Shown piece by piece: positions 24,143-36,936 of a stretch of 64,000 bases of DNA (the stretch's first letter is position 1; each line of letters begins with the position of its first letter). Made by a program: the position numbers and the translations under genes. Where the stretch lies: NCBI GenBank assembly GCA_000320545.1, contig ADNK01000427.1, positions 177,001 to 241,000 on the forward strand. Direction: 5' to 3'. This DNA is from Bigelowiella natans CCMP2755. Lineage: Eukaryota; Cercozoa; Chlorarachniophyceae. The notes under the pieces are model-generated. The model ran no database searches, had not been told where the DNA came from, and saw nothing but the letters and a program-made list of their open reading frames with translations.

Positions 24143-26680
24143 GTCCTCGTTATCCCTATGGTCTTCCTACTTACAACCAGTGTGCTGAAACTGCTGAACC
24201 TGAATGTAGTAGCAACGATGATAAGGTGATAGCGGCATGCAGAATGTGTCACGTATCGTCGTTGACCAAAGCAAACCGCAAGAACAACCTACCGGCAATG
24301 CATCGAAGAACTCGTGCGCTATACAGAACAACGGAGCATCTAATCATCGTGTCAATAACGTCACTTAAATTGAGGAAGTAGTTGTTTTAAGGGCTGCTCA
24401 CGTTGATACCTTGCGGCAGCGAATCGAGGCCCCAATGCCAGGTTACGCGCAAACCTAGCAGGTGATGATTTTCAGTATCTTGGAAGATTCTGGCTAGTAT
24501 ATCCATGTTAAGTTGTTGTCCGGATCATTGTGAGCGGGGGCAATGGTATTATTACCTTCTTTTGTGACACCTGAGACCTTCTCTCCAGCCATGACTTCGT
24601 TTTTCTGTATCGTAGCATGCATGCATGGATAATACTTCTCGTCAGATAGATATGTGTATGCGATGGAAATGATTGCTTTCATACAATTGGCGAGTGAGTA
24701 ATGCATGCCCTATTGTAGCACGAATGCTCATCATACGTTATCGTCTTCTTCAGATGTGCTTCTTTCTTCACTAAGGTCAATTTCCACCTGAGAAAAGAGA
24801 TTCAGATGGACAATCCTCATTTTTCATTACAAATCCACACACACACACACACACACACAGACAGATTCGTAATGATGATCATAGCGATTAAGCTACCAAC
24901 CTCAAGTCTCTGTCGTTGTATTTCCCTCATCTGCAACGAATTTTCCACAAGATGCACTGAAGCGCCCTATGATACAATTCATGAAGAACCCATTCACAAC
25001 CAGTCCTATCGAAGTCGCCCCGCCAAATCGCAGGGCCTCCAAAGGGAAAGCATGCGAAAGACCGATATGTACCTCTAGGAAAGAAGGAAATGCCTTCGTT
25101 GTCCGTAGCAGATCAAACATTAGCGTTCCTTGAATGATGATGGTGTATATAGGAGGAAGAGGAGTCATGGTGAAATGGTAGTAGGCGGAAGAGTTACATG
25201 GGAAGGTGACTATAAACGTGTACAACAAGTGGCTTTTTATTATTATTGTTAGGTTTGCTTATCTTCTTAAATTCAGATAGATTCTGCATTGACTGTGAAC
25301 GTCGTATTTTATTACCTCTGCCAGGGCCCAGCTCAACCTGATATATGCCATCGGTTCAGCGAATGTTAGATCATTGAATACTTATTGTATTGACATGTTC
25401 GATTTGTTCGGAATATCAGGCTACCTAATCATCATCATCATCACCATCATCATCATCGTCATGGTTATCATTATCTCTCAATATTTCTTTCATATTACAA
25501 TGTGCATCGGATTTGGTTTGCCGCACTGAGACCAAGTTGTAAGCATCCATATCCCCAACAACTCACCGAACATCTAAATTGTTACGATAAAGCAAGAGAA
25601 TGCAGCGTCAATTTTCATCATAACGGTCTTAACCTGCTATGTTGTTTGTGAGCAGAGAAAACACAAAGATTCAGCAGCTAGCCTACCTGTGTTAGTTCTG
25701 GGGAGGTAACGAAATCGCCACGGCGCCCAAATATCTGTTACAAACTTTCATCATTCGTACTACCTTTCATATGCACTGAGACCTTACCTCTCTCTGCTGA
25801 TAATATCCGAAATCTGGGTGACTAAGATAGATGCATAGCAGCACAGTCGGCTTAATTCAGTGTTCCATAGTATTCAGCTGCTACAAAAGTACGTTATATA
25901 CGCATACAGGCATGTGTGTGTGTGTGTGTGCGTGTGTGTATGTGTGTGAGTGGATGAGTTTGGAGGGAGGGTGCTTTGGAATGTAAGAGGCGACTCATAG
26001 AAAGAGCGATGCAGCATAGTTCATATATTGTGTATGATACTTTAGTAGGTTAATGTTAGAACTTTAAGTAGCAAACAGCAAGATAGTATACGATCTTCTT
26101 ATTATTATTGATGAACGCACCCTAAGCACATCTGCATGTATTCTGCCACAGAAAGAGGCCCCCTTGTGGCAACGTGGGTATTAATTTCATCAAGCTGTGA
26201 TGTATTCAGGAGAAGGAGGAGGAGGAGGAGGAGGAGGAGGCACCAATTCGTTTACGTTGAGAACATTTTTGATCGAAACGATTCATTTGAACAAGTCACA
26301 TCATCATAATAATTTGTCCAGTCACCAAAGGAGTCATCGGAGTTTTCGGTGCGGCTTCGCTCTCCCCTCCCTCCTTTTCCGGTGAGCTGCTCGTAAGGAC
26401 TCGGTTCTTCTCCCCCAGAAGTCCTAATTCATACAAACCAGCGAAATCTGTCGGTTTTGCCAAGATTTTAAGGAAGAAAAGCCGTTTACCAACCTTGGCG
26501 ATCAATGGCAATGACTCTGAAATTTTGCTTATCGGTGTCTACCCCCTCCTTGCTGCAAAATTCTCTGGCTCTGCCCCCAACACAAGGGCGATTCTTCGTC
26601 AATGATTGCAATGCACTACGCCTGATCATCGAAGTCCATGGAGGCGCATGTCGGGGAGGGCGTAAGCATCGTGGTTTCAT
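21112..26680 (-). CDS. NDUFAF7: NDUFAF7/MidA-family arginine methyltransferase, mitochondrial
   Basis: NDUFAF7 is a mitochondrial SAM-dependent methyltransferase that dimethylates an arginine of complex I subunit NDUFS2 during assembly. Family motifs appear in order on the minus strand: ATRGPLSVAEYMQMCL (about 26120-26170), HPDFGYYQQRE (about 25797-25830), FGRRGDFVTSPELTQ (about 25688-25735), VELGPGRG|TLMFDLLRTTKAF (25312-25340 joined to about 25077-25140, the SAM-binding motif), VHLVENSLQMREIQRQRLE (about 24900-24960), IAHEFFDALP (about 24290-24325), LKFVLAP (about 23885-23915), GACLVVDYGEDFPQQGTLQ (about 22640-22705), QVDLSAHVNFSSLRY (about 22125-22170) and LVSEDEMGLLFK (about 21401-21440). 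The N-terminus from ATG 26680 (or 26629, MIRRSALQSL) is Arg/Ser-rich, as for mitochondrial import. The long introns carry GAT, ATC and CA repeats. One acidic Asp/Asn insert is encoded by a GAT-rich tract near 23930-23960. Confidence 0.85.
22168..22210. repeat. (GAT)n trinucleotide repeat
   Basis: A GAT/GAC run lies in an NDUFAF7 intron. Similar runs of GAT, CAT or CAG occur at about 22780-22835, 23592-23612, 24029-24049, 24110-24142 and 25431-25458 in the same gene. Confidence 0.9.
23195..23255. repeat. (AT)n/(GT)n compound microsatellite
   Basis: An AT run of about 30 bp is followed by a GT run, inside an NDUFAF7 intron. Confidence 0.9.
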
Positions 26681-26938
26681 TCTCTCACCGAAACGGAACA
26701 CAGCCTCCTCCTCCTCCCAGCCCCTCTAGCCGGTTGGGTTGTTAGGAGCGCTCTCTCTCTCTCTCTCTCCCGTCGGTAACAGCGAGGAAAATGACGGGGA
26801 AAATGTATGTCGCAACACTTTTTCACAGGCGGTTTTTTAGATTTTTCCAGGAGAGAAAATTGCTCAAATTCCGAGCTGCAAGAGACAGATCACCCCCTCC
26901 CCATCCACATGTGCTCCTGAACCAATCTGCGGAGAAGA
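26681..26938. promoter_or_regulatory. Head-to-head intergenic region (NDUFAF7 / dioxygenase)
   Basis: This spacer of about 258 bp lies between divergent starts. It holds a short (CT)n tract at about 26752-26770. No CTAG cluster is present. Confidence 0.4.
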
Positions 26939-27992
26939 ATGGGAGGAATGCACATGGGCGGTCGTAGAAGGAATAAAGTAGGCCTCCTACTAATCATCAC
27001 TTCTGTCGCCATCGCAATCTCGAAAATTGGGGTGCAGCTGCATCTAACGCGTCGTCTCCAAACTTCGCCTCTTTCCGGAGATAACCTTCTTGAGACCCTT
27101 GAGTCGCTCCTACATGCATACCACCGAAGAGCGCGAAGTGAAATTCCAGAATTCCATTGTGGCGTTCAGCTGGAGTCTATTCGCTTGGACCAAATAACGT
27201 ACGATTAGAATCTAAAAAAGCTATCCCCTTCTGAATTCAAAATGTGCGATTATTTGCTAATCAGACGGAGCCGACGGCGGATGTGTACAGTGGCACCTGC
27301 GCACACGATTTTCGTAAACACGACGAAGTATTCTAGGCCGTTACTGCTTTTGTTAACATGCTTACTCACGGCAATGTTGATGTTATTTCCCAGAATACAA
27401 CACGACTCTAGCCCTGGATTTGAATTTGCCTCGAACATGACGCAGTAATATAAAGAATAACAACTTCTAAAATCATTATTCAGCAGTTCCAGCAGTAGAA
27501 CGTAACCTGTACTTTTCAGAACTTACGATGGAGCACTCGGGAGGATGCTGTACACCCCTCGGCCGGACTTGAGATTTGTGCAAGATCACTTCATCACAAC
27601 GCAGGAAGCGGATCTAATGGTGTGTCTGCCAGCTCACGCACTTACTACTCGCAACAACAATAACAACAACAACAACAATAATAACACTAACTTCGAGATA
27701 TTATCGAATGATGATGCCAATACGTTGTTGCAGAGAGAAAATTTCTTAAGCATCCTGGAATACCTATCAGCCCAGGGCGACGAATATGCTCTTGGAATAC
27801 CATCGAAGGTTTTTGGGGGTGGTGGTAGTGGTGGTGGTGGAATTATGTGAAACAACTAACAGTCGATCAGAACACGTTGTCTAATTTACTGTAGGCTGCA
27901 GCAAAACGTCTGGATGGGGAAGTCTACAAACTTATAACAAAGTACTGAAATTCACGATCAACAAGATTATGTACGTTACTCACGTGTGCGCG

Positions 27993-28037
<45 letters not shown>

Positions 28038-28644
28038 TGTGTTTGTGTGCGTATTTATGCAGAATCGTTAGTAAGGCATGCAAAGTAGTAAGAGCACTAG
28101 ATTGGTGAGTTTTCTTACGATGATGATACCGATCGAGCTCCATTTAAATTGCGATTACATGCAGTGCGAGAGGGGTAAAGCTTCTACGGAAATCAGCCCT
28201 CCTCGTCGTTCAACCCAGCACATCAAACCTACCTGCCAATAGAACTTGGTCTCAGAGAAACATGAGCGATATAAATTCCTACACCGGCCATCATCATACA
28301 CGGGTAGTTGCGGGTATCACTGAAATGCGAAGTCACAAGCACACATGGCTTTTTAAAAACATAGCGCCCTTGCTCGGCCACACCAAACCTTTTTCCTACG
28401 TGTTAGCGAACATGCTCGTTGTTCACGCTCGAATCAGTCTTCCGATCTCTGATTGTTTACTATTATTATTATTATTATTATTATTATTATCATATTATTA
28501 TTATTTGAACAACTGACAGCCACGCTGCGACAAGTGCTGGGATCCCCATTACGATGTGTCAGCGATTCTCTTCCTCAGTGATCAAGGAGCTCATCATCAG
28601 GTCGTCGTCAATTCTTTCTTCCATCACCATCATCGTCTACTGCA

Positions 28645-28677
<33 letters not shown>

Positions 28678-29095
28678 GCCACTACCACTACTGATTGTGG
28701 TACGTTTGGCTGAAATGCCGACAGGGAGGAGCTGGCGAGCTATTCGAGGATACTGATGCTGAACGAGTGGTTATGCACTAAATATGGATTTGTAGCATTT
28801 GCTACATTCTCATTCTTCTATAGAGTCTATAATGACTACTATTCCTGCTCTCATTGCTATCATCGTAACATCTGATTGAAAATCGAAAGGCTGCTGCTGC
28901 TGCTGCTGCTCTCGTCCAATGCTCAATGCAACGATTTCTCGTAATGCAGGTTGAAGCAAGAAAAGGGCGATTACTTTGGTGGTTCAGTCAGTTAGTTAGT
29001 AGTCGTGTTTCCCCCATTTATTTCGAGGGGGGGAGGGAGGAGGAGGACGAAAAATAACAGAACGACTAGAAATGCCTTATCGACTCAAATTTTGC

Positions 29096-29134
<39 letters not shown>

Positions 29135-30225
29135 CGTCAGTTTCAGCTCAGGATTTGAGAACATGCACAGGCCGCAGAACAGTTCTGATGATGGTATTGC
29201 TACCACTCTTCTTCATCAAAATAAATCAAGTTGAAAGGCTTGGAGTTGAGACAATGGTTGCCTGTATTATTATTGTTGGGGTTCATCGTCGTCCTCAAAG
29301 GGCGCAGAGTCATCTTAGAAATGTACTTCACCCGGTCGCACCTTGAAGCTTGGAATGAGCAACAACTCGAGGTTTGTTTGACTCATCATTATAGCAATGT
29401 GTATAAAGTGTGAATGCTCCTACAACCGTGTCACTGAACGTGGAAATCAACAGGAGGGAAGCTCTTTTTTCCAAGGAGGCCGATGTTCTGAGGACAATTT
29501 CTTTCCCCAGGATGAGAGGTGGGATCAGAATTTGAGAAGCTGTCGTATCAATCGCTCTTGACCCTGAATTGGCTTTCTAATATGAATACTACATCCTCAG
29601 TAAGCATTTTAAGCTGAGAGAAGATGCTAGGCCAGAAGAGGAAGGCGAACGTTTCGGTGAATTCCTCTCAAAGATAAAACAAGAAGAAGAAGAAGCTTCA
29701 AGGTAGCAAATGCTCTCGAGATGTTTTATCGGAAGATTTCATCAGTCGTTGCTGACTGGAGCAATTAACATATTCGCAAGTGATACTGAGGATGAGAAGA
29801 AAATGGAGTGGATAAAGGTATTAATGCTTTATATAACCGAAGGGACTTTAAGGCATAACATTGTTTTTTTAATGGTATCATCATCACGTAATCAATAAAA
29901 AGAGACACATGAAAACCTTGAAACAAGAGTCGCTGGTGGCTCCTCCTCGCACACACCGAGAACTCCTCAAGTTGATCGCAAGGTCTGGGGCACGCAGCTT
30001 ACCTATCTCGTTTTCTTGTCACACAAACTAAAACAAACAATTAATAACAGGGTGGAGAAACGCGACAGGGAAGTAGACCCTAATACAGGAGGAAACCAGG
30101 GTAGTGATGTTCCTGGTAGCAACGAGAAATCATTTAATACAAAAGATCCTGCAGAACAGGACGAAGCTACCGAGAATAATTTGGCAAGCCATAGTTTTGA
30201 TCTCTACCCTACTGGTGATCAATGA
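26939..30225 (+). CDS. Membrane-anchored 2-oxoglutarate/Fe(II) dioxygenase (prolyl-4-hydroxylase-like)
   Basis: The ATG at 26939 gives a basic stretch then a membrane segment (KVGLLLIITSVAIAI), typical of a type II anchor of ER/Golgi P4H-like enzymes. Catalytic motifs are DKCWDPHYDVSAILFLSDQG (about 28529-28588), with the iron-binding H-x-D as HYD, and FENMHRPQ (about 29153-29176) with the distal His. This last exon splices at 29194 to GRRVILEMYFTR (from about 29299), which supplies the Arg expected to bind 2-oxoglutarate. An earlier exon (about 27545-27810) contains a poly-Asn run encoded by an AAC/AAT microsatellite. The C-terminal exons are charged and low-complexity, ending near SFDLYPTGDQ at 30225. 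Layout resembles animal OGFOD3, but substrate and precise family are not determined. Introns hold GT, TTA, CTA and AT repeats. Confidence 0.7.
27995..28048. repeat. (GT)n microsatellite
   Basis: A GT run of about 50 bp with minor interruptions lies in a dioxygenase intron. Confidence 0.9.
28457..28504. repeat. (TTA)n trinucleotide repeat
   Basis: A TTA run lies in a dioxygenase intron. A (CTA)n run at about 28643-28690 and an (AT)n run at 29099-29131 lie in later introns of the same gene. Confidence 0.9.
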
Positions 30226-31013
30226 GCTGTATTACTGGGAATCTATTGGCCACGTAAGTGATGGCCGTGCTGTGTATGTCCTCATTTAGTCATCACCATG
30301 AATGCTCATTTCTGTACATGCTGCGGACTCGACGGCAATAATATGTCCTACGTACGTTGCGCTCATCTAGTGTACGTCTCGCAGTACGCTACTGCACATC
30401 GACCGGCATTCACCACATGTACACATGCTGCATGAATGCATGCTATGAATTAAGCGGTCAGAGTACGCATTGCAGACGTGCGCATGCTATGGCGAAAAAT
30501 CCAGAAATGCAGCATTCACGAAGCACATAGCATGTCCCTCTCAGCTCTAGCTGTACGTGTGCCTGGTGCTGGCAACCATGCACGATTTGCAACTTGCATT
30601 TGATAATCGTTCATTGCATATCCCATGATCTGCTAGCCACCGAAGCGCACACGTGCGAAGCGCGTAACAGTAACATGCTAAATACCTACAATTGTCTAGC
30701 TGTGTGATAGTAGCGAGTAAAGAGAAACATATAGGCTATGCTAATGGAACTTGTGTTGTTATCATTATTTAGATTGTGAGCAGCCGACTCTCGTCATGAG
30801 AGCATTAACAAGGAGTCATTGCTTAAAAGCTTGCTATTGGTTCGTGCATTCGATGCGCAATCGTCGCACTTGCGCTGCACGGTGGATATTATCCTCTCAT
30901 TCTCGGAGAGGACAAGCAGGACGTTTTGGTGTATTAAATCATCAGTCCGGCCGTACTCAAAGCTTCAGGTTCTACGCAATAACGCGAATATCGACACTTC
31001 AAGTTAGGCGTCG
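30226..31013. other. Tail-to-tail spacer with CTAG/GCATGC-rich island
   Basis: This 788-bp spacer separates the dioxygenase stop from the IFT144 stop. From about 30300 to 30720 it is rich in GCATGC, CACATG and CTAGC words, including a run of TGCATGAATGCATGC near 30429-30445. No gene is supported. Confidence 0.55.
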
Positions 31014-34000
31014 CTACTCCGCTTTACCCTCCTTTTTTTCATCATCTGAGGTCCTCGATTTTAAGAGAATAGCTTTGACCTCTTCGTATGATAGTTTTTT
31101 CAAAGCATCCTTTTTGATGACTTTCTTGCACATGTAGCATGGCTGCCCCGCCTACAATTTTTGGAATTTCATGGATTATTTCAAATCAAATCATATTCCT
31201 ATGCTACATGTTGCTTCAAATAAGATTGTCGCTCCCAGTAGAATGTGATGAGTGTTACCTCTGCGAGTTGTGACATCTCTGAATGCAAAGCGGTGGTGTT
31301 GCACGACGGACACAAAGAGAAATCACCAGGAACCTTAAAAAGATGCACGACATGGGATGAATGATGATCAAACTCCACACTTTTTGTGTCTCGAGCGGAT
31401 TCCGAATAATAAAAGCTTGCACTACCATATGTCGCCCTGTGATGAGGCAAAACGGGATATCGTTCTTGCATTGGGGGCAAGTAAGGAGAGAGTTCGGAAC
31501 CTGCTTATCAAGAGAAGAGGAGCCATTCATTCACATGTGTCTCTCCTCGGATACAATGAGGATGTTGCGTTGAAGTCTAACATGGAATATAACCTTGAAA
31601 TGGCAGAACGGACAAGGGGAAACTTCTTCTTCCTCTTCTTTGGTTGGAGGCCTACGCACCATCTTCTCGATGCTCTTACGTACCTGCACAAACAAATCAT
31701 AGAGCATTTGTTACCCTGATCTCAACGATGGGTCTAAATTATTTCCCAAATCTTCAATTTAGCTGCAATGCAATACAATCTGGCAGCATATAATATTCCT
31801 GAGGTTATCATATCACAGAATCTGAGAAAGCAGCACCTTTTGCAAGATCTTGGGCCTGTACTCTGGCTGCATAAGTTTTACTGCATGCTCATATGCTGAT
31901 TTCTTCAAACCTGCAAAAAGGTGAGATCTCAGTACTTAAGAAACAAGCAAATCAACTACAGAAATCTGGATGCGATCATCTTTTCAGTCATTATCAGATA
32001 TCGTTGCGAAACTCACCTCCACGGGCGCATTCGATAACACACGAGGTGAGAATGGGGACAGTGTGTGCTGGAAACTTGGAGATGTTCTTGCATACCTGCG
32101 AGTTGATGAGCGCGTAGAAATTTAAGTGTTTGAAATATGGAAGAAGAATGAACTACAATTCCTATCCTAATAATTCCCCACACGATTTAATCCCACCCAC
32201 CCGGATAAGCATCCTTGCAGCGTCCTTGTGCTTCTTCCGCTCGACCAGCTTTCGCACGATGATGTACGAGTGCAAGAGGGTGAGAGTGCGCATGAGCTCG
32301 TTCGGAACCGCGATCTTGTTGTTTCGCAGCTCATTCAATGTCTCGAAAAGTAGATCGTGGGCTGTACGATATCCGCCAATCTTCTGCTCCTGAGTTGCAA
32401 TAATCACAGCCGTCTTCGATGCTTTCTGATGGTCTCCAATCGCCATGTAGAGCAAGTAGACGAATTTAGGCTCCTTCGGTTTGCCATCCTTCTCACCCAG
32501 TAGGTAGGCATGCAGCATCCGCACCAGCATAGGCCTCTCAGGGGATGTTCGTGCGGCCTTCACGATCTGCCATTTTTATCACCAAATTGCAACAGCAGCA
32601 ACAACAACGATGATTACGATAATCATGATGATGGTGGCCAGTAATATGGCAGCTACAGACTATCGCCCTCATCTCTACCAAACGAAAAGCTCTTTTAACT
32701 AACATTCCGCGTAAATAAGGTACGATTTATCCACTCGACGGCTAAATTTTAGATTTGCTGCTACAACGTTGCGGTGATGGTCTCTCACCTTGATTGCTGA
32801 TTCAATCTCCTCCTCACCGCAGCGAAGGAACAAGCGCATAGCTTTCGCGTGCATGTGACATCGAGCGTAATTCCTCCCCGCGGCGGCAAATTTCTCCTCG
32901 GATTCATAGTACCGAGCAAGCCTAAGGTATTGCTCCTCCGTACCTATGTTCAGACATGAAAAGGAGGTGAAGGCTTAAGTAATTGAGCACCGATTTATTC
33001 TTGAATATGCGCGTTGAGGTTTGTTGACCTTTATCTCCGAGGGTTTTAGCATATATGTCCATTTTGTTGTGGTTACGCGCTCTGTCGAAAGCCTGCTTGT
33101 CCAAATTCGCCATTAGCAAGAACTCAATCGCCATTTCGTAGTCTCCATTTGACATGCAAAACCTGTTAATATTATCAATGAAACACGTCAAAACTACAAT
33201 CTTTAGCTCAACCCTCTGGATAAATGAACGAAGTTGTGTACATATGTGGATGATATGTGCGATTACATAACATCGTATGCACACATAGCATGTTGTTTCG
33301 TATGCGCATGCGTATGAGATCATTTGGTAAGACTTACGTGGCCACCATCCCCGCGCCTTGAGGTGAATTGTTTTTCCTGACGAGCTCGAAGGCTCTTTGC
33401 GGTTGATCGAGATGCTTCAGGCACACGCGTATAACATTGTCCACGTCGTTTGCTGAAAGGATTAAATAAACAATAAGCGAGAGTAGAAACGTCACTCAAT
33501 GCAACTAATCTTCGTCAATTTTTTTTGAATGTCGCACCTCGCTCATAGGCCGAGGCAGCCTCCGTGTATTTTTTCTGTGCCTCCATGGATTTTGCGTAAT
33601 GCGTGAGCAGCTTCGGTGCGGTGATGTGTTCCATAAGCGCCTCCAGCTTTGTGAATGACTTGGTCTTGAGGTACATGTAAGCTGCCTTTTCGTATTGCTC
33701 GGCCAGGCGGTACAGCTCTGCTGCCTCCCCATACTGACGCATGGCTTCGAGAATACTGCCGCAAGATTTGACGAGTTCCTTGTCCTTTGACTGTCGCACC
33801 ATCGCCAGCCTAAGTAGTGTCATTTCTCACATATGTCCAACACGTAGAGAAGACAATGCGTGGCTTCTGGCTGAGGGGGGGAGGAGTTCATCGGAGACGG
33901 TGTTAGATAACACTTGTTTGTGACCAACCCTTGCTGCAGGCTCCCTGTCCTGAGAGTCATTCGCGCAATGCCCGCTTTGCACACTCTTTTGTGGGAGACG

Positions 34001-35006
34001 GACTCATTGCCACCATCCAGACCCCCTGTGAAATTATCCTCGCCTATGTACGTACGAATCATGAATCAACACGACAAATCAGGCTCACATGCACGCACCC
34101 ACCCACACACACATCTCTCTCTCTCTCACACACACACACAACGTAGACATCTGACGCATTCATTTGGACTTGTTTTTGTGAATTTGATGATGACCGAATC
34201 CGCCCTCCATGGTCTTGGAAAGGGCCTGGTTGTACATCCTCAATGCCATGCCGTACTCCCCTTTGAACTCAAGTTGTTGCGCATACCTGACCACATTGTT
34301 CAAAAAGCGATGATGATGATGATGATGATGATAATGACAATGACGATGACGATGACGATGACGATTATTAGCCTAAAGTCGATGTGTTAATAAAACAATG
34401 CTTCTGACTCGCGACAGATTGAAGGAATTTGGTCTGGTGCAAGTTGCTGGGCAAGCTTCAGCGCCTGAAGATTAACCGTGAGACGACGAGAACACGCGTT
34501 GATGATGACGATGACGATGACGATGACGATGATGATGATGATGATGATGAATACACAAAGATGCATAACTAAAATGCCTATTCCTCACAGGGAGCTAGAA
34601 GGGCGATAGACACCCCTTGTGCTACTGCTACAACGACTTCTTCCTCTCGAATATGAAAGAACCTGGTCCCACTGCAAGAGGTCTCTCCTCATTTCCAATG
34701 CAGTTATTGGTCGCTTCTTGGAGCTTGTAAAATGGCGCTGGGCCTTTTCAAACTCGTGGAACAACATGCATACGTGACCCTTTAACAGCTCCAAATCTGC
34801 TACATCTGCAAGTCGCTTGAGAGTCATCACCATTGCAGCATTGCCCAGCATCGTGTACACACGAATGGCCATCTCTATGTTGAGCACACGCAGCGCCTTC
34901 TTTCCCAGTGTCCTTTTTTCAAGTTGCAGGGATTGCTTAGATAGGCTCTCCTTCATCATCATTGCTGGATGGACATTCATTCAACAAAGCAGCATGCAGA
35001 CATGTA

Positions 35007-35044
<38 letters not shown>

Positions 35045-36077
35045 GCGCGCGCGTGTATATTGACGACATGCTTCTTACTTCCAAGCATCTTCTGAATCCA
35101 CCGCCTTTGCGAGTTCAAACGCCACAGTGAAATTGTTCAGATCCAGTGCTTGTGTCAATCCTAAAACAGTTGCCATACTCGTAATTTGCTCAATTCTACA
35201 GCGATCAGTGATGCAATCAATGCCTCGAAGTAAGTCAGTTAGTAGGTAAAATCATCGTGTATCTCTTCTCGTCGCTATACTCACCCTGGACCTCCATTCC
35301 ATGCCTTCGGAACCCTTGGAGAAGCATGTGCTGATGCGTTCTCAGCGTATCTGATATGATCTTCCCTGTGTTTGTCTGGCCCCAGTATCTATATGATGCA
35401 CAACATAACACACCAGGTTTTATTTTCAAAGCAATGAACGGATGGCACCCTGGCGCGAGGAAAAACGTGTTTTTGGCATCAATGGCGGACCTTCCACCGT
35501 GCACGACAGTCACATTTGCAGTGTCAGCAACTTTCGTCGGATTGTCCAATTTCTTCACCTACACAGTACAATTTTGCATATGTCGTCATCGATGTGTATC
35601 TGTTTTCATCTCACGAAAACAGTTTATACGTTCCCTAAATTCGTTGAATGAAAAATCAAAGAAAAATCAAGAAATTGTCTTTAATAAATGAGTGGCTGAC
35701 CGTTGCTCCGTCGGTAGTGTGCGTAGTGTAGACGAATGTCGTTAATTCGTTTTTCACCTTTTTATTTAAAAAAAAAACAATCATTCGCCAGTTTCAAATC
35801 ACATAACATGTCCGTAAAGCAGGACAACTTCACGTGCTTCTTCTCTCAGGAAAACAACGACGACGACGAAACGATTCTTAGTCGTGCTCAGTCACCACCT
35901 CGCTTTCAACACTAATGAAGATTCCTTCATTGACCATGTCCCAGATCACATTACTCGACTTTGGAAATCTGGAGAGCATTCAAAAGAAAAAACGTTCTTT
36001 TCTCACGACATGACCAGAAAGCAGTGGATTCGGAAGTAAAACAGCATCTCCTCTCATATTGAACAAAAGCGCATACT

Positions 36078-36108
<31 letters not shown>

Positions 36109-36881
36109 CACTACTACTTCTACTACCCGTCTATCTTGACTCTTGTGTCGGTGACGACGTTGTATACGAACGCCTCATTGCGAGAATCAACGACTATCAC
36201 GCGGGTGCCCTCAGGGTTAGGGAAGACTTTCAGAACCTGTGTAGTAGTAGTAGTAGTATACGGCATGATTACAAACCACTTGCTGTGTTGTGGGGCAGCT
36301 TTTTCCTTCACCCCTGATTAGCCATGAAATCAACAACAACTACTACTACTACTACTACTACTACCTTGGCGTCATCGTGGAGCGTTTCGATACAACTACT
36401 TGAGCTTTCCAAGTGGTAGTGATGGCATGCATTTGCGGTGGAATAAACGACAAAGTCGTTCGTCAAACCCATGCAAGTTACCTGAAACAAAATTCGCGAA
36501 TGTTGCACATGAGAGGAGGAATCTGCCGGCAATGGTAGTGAAAACGTGGTATGGAATTCGCGCGTTACGCTCTGTGCCACGCCAAAATATGCATATTTTC
36601 AAAAACCGTTTTTCTGTAAGGAGGGCTCTCGATAGGTTTTTGAAATACTGCTAAGAGCAGTCAAAATGTAACTCTTAGAAATCAGAGTTCTTCGGAAGAC
36701 AACCAAAAAATTATTCACTATTCCCTTCTAAAGGAGATTAACCAATTACCCCCCCCCCCCCCCCTCTCTGCTTTGTTACTTTTGCTTCTCCCTCTTCTGG
36801 GAACATCCTGGCTCCTGATTTTTGCTCTGAGGGCCCTGAAAGGATGAGGACAGAAGAAACAATATACAAACTGACATAAAT

Positions 36882-36936
<55 letters not shown>

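Noticed and set aside
33914-34390. 158-codon plus-strand frame
   Set aside because: It is antisense to IFT144 exons and ends in translated GAT repeats.
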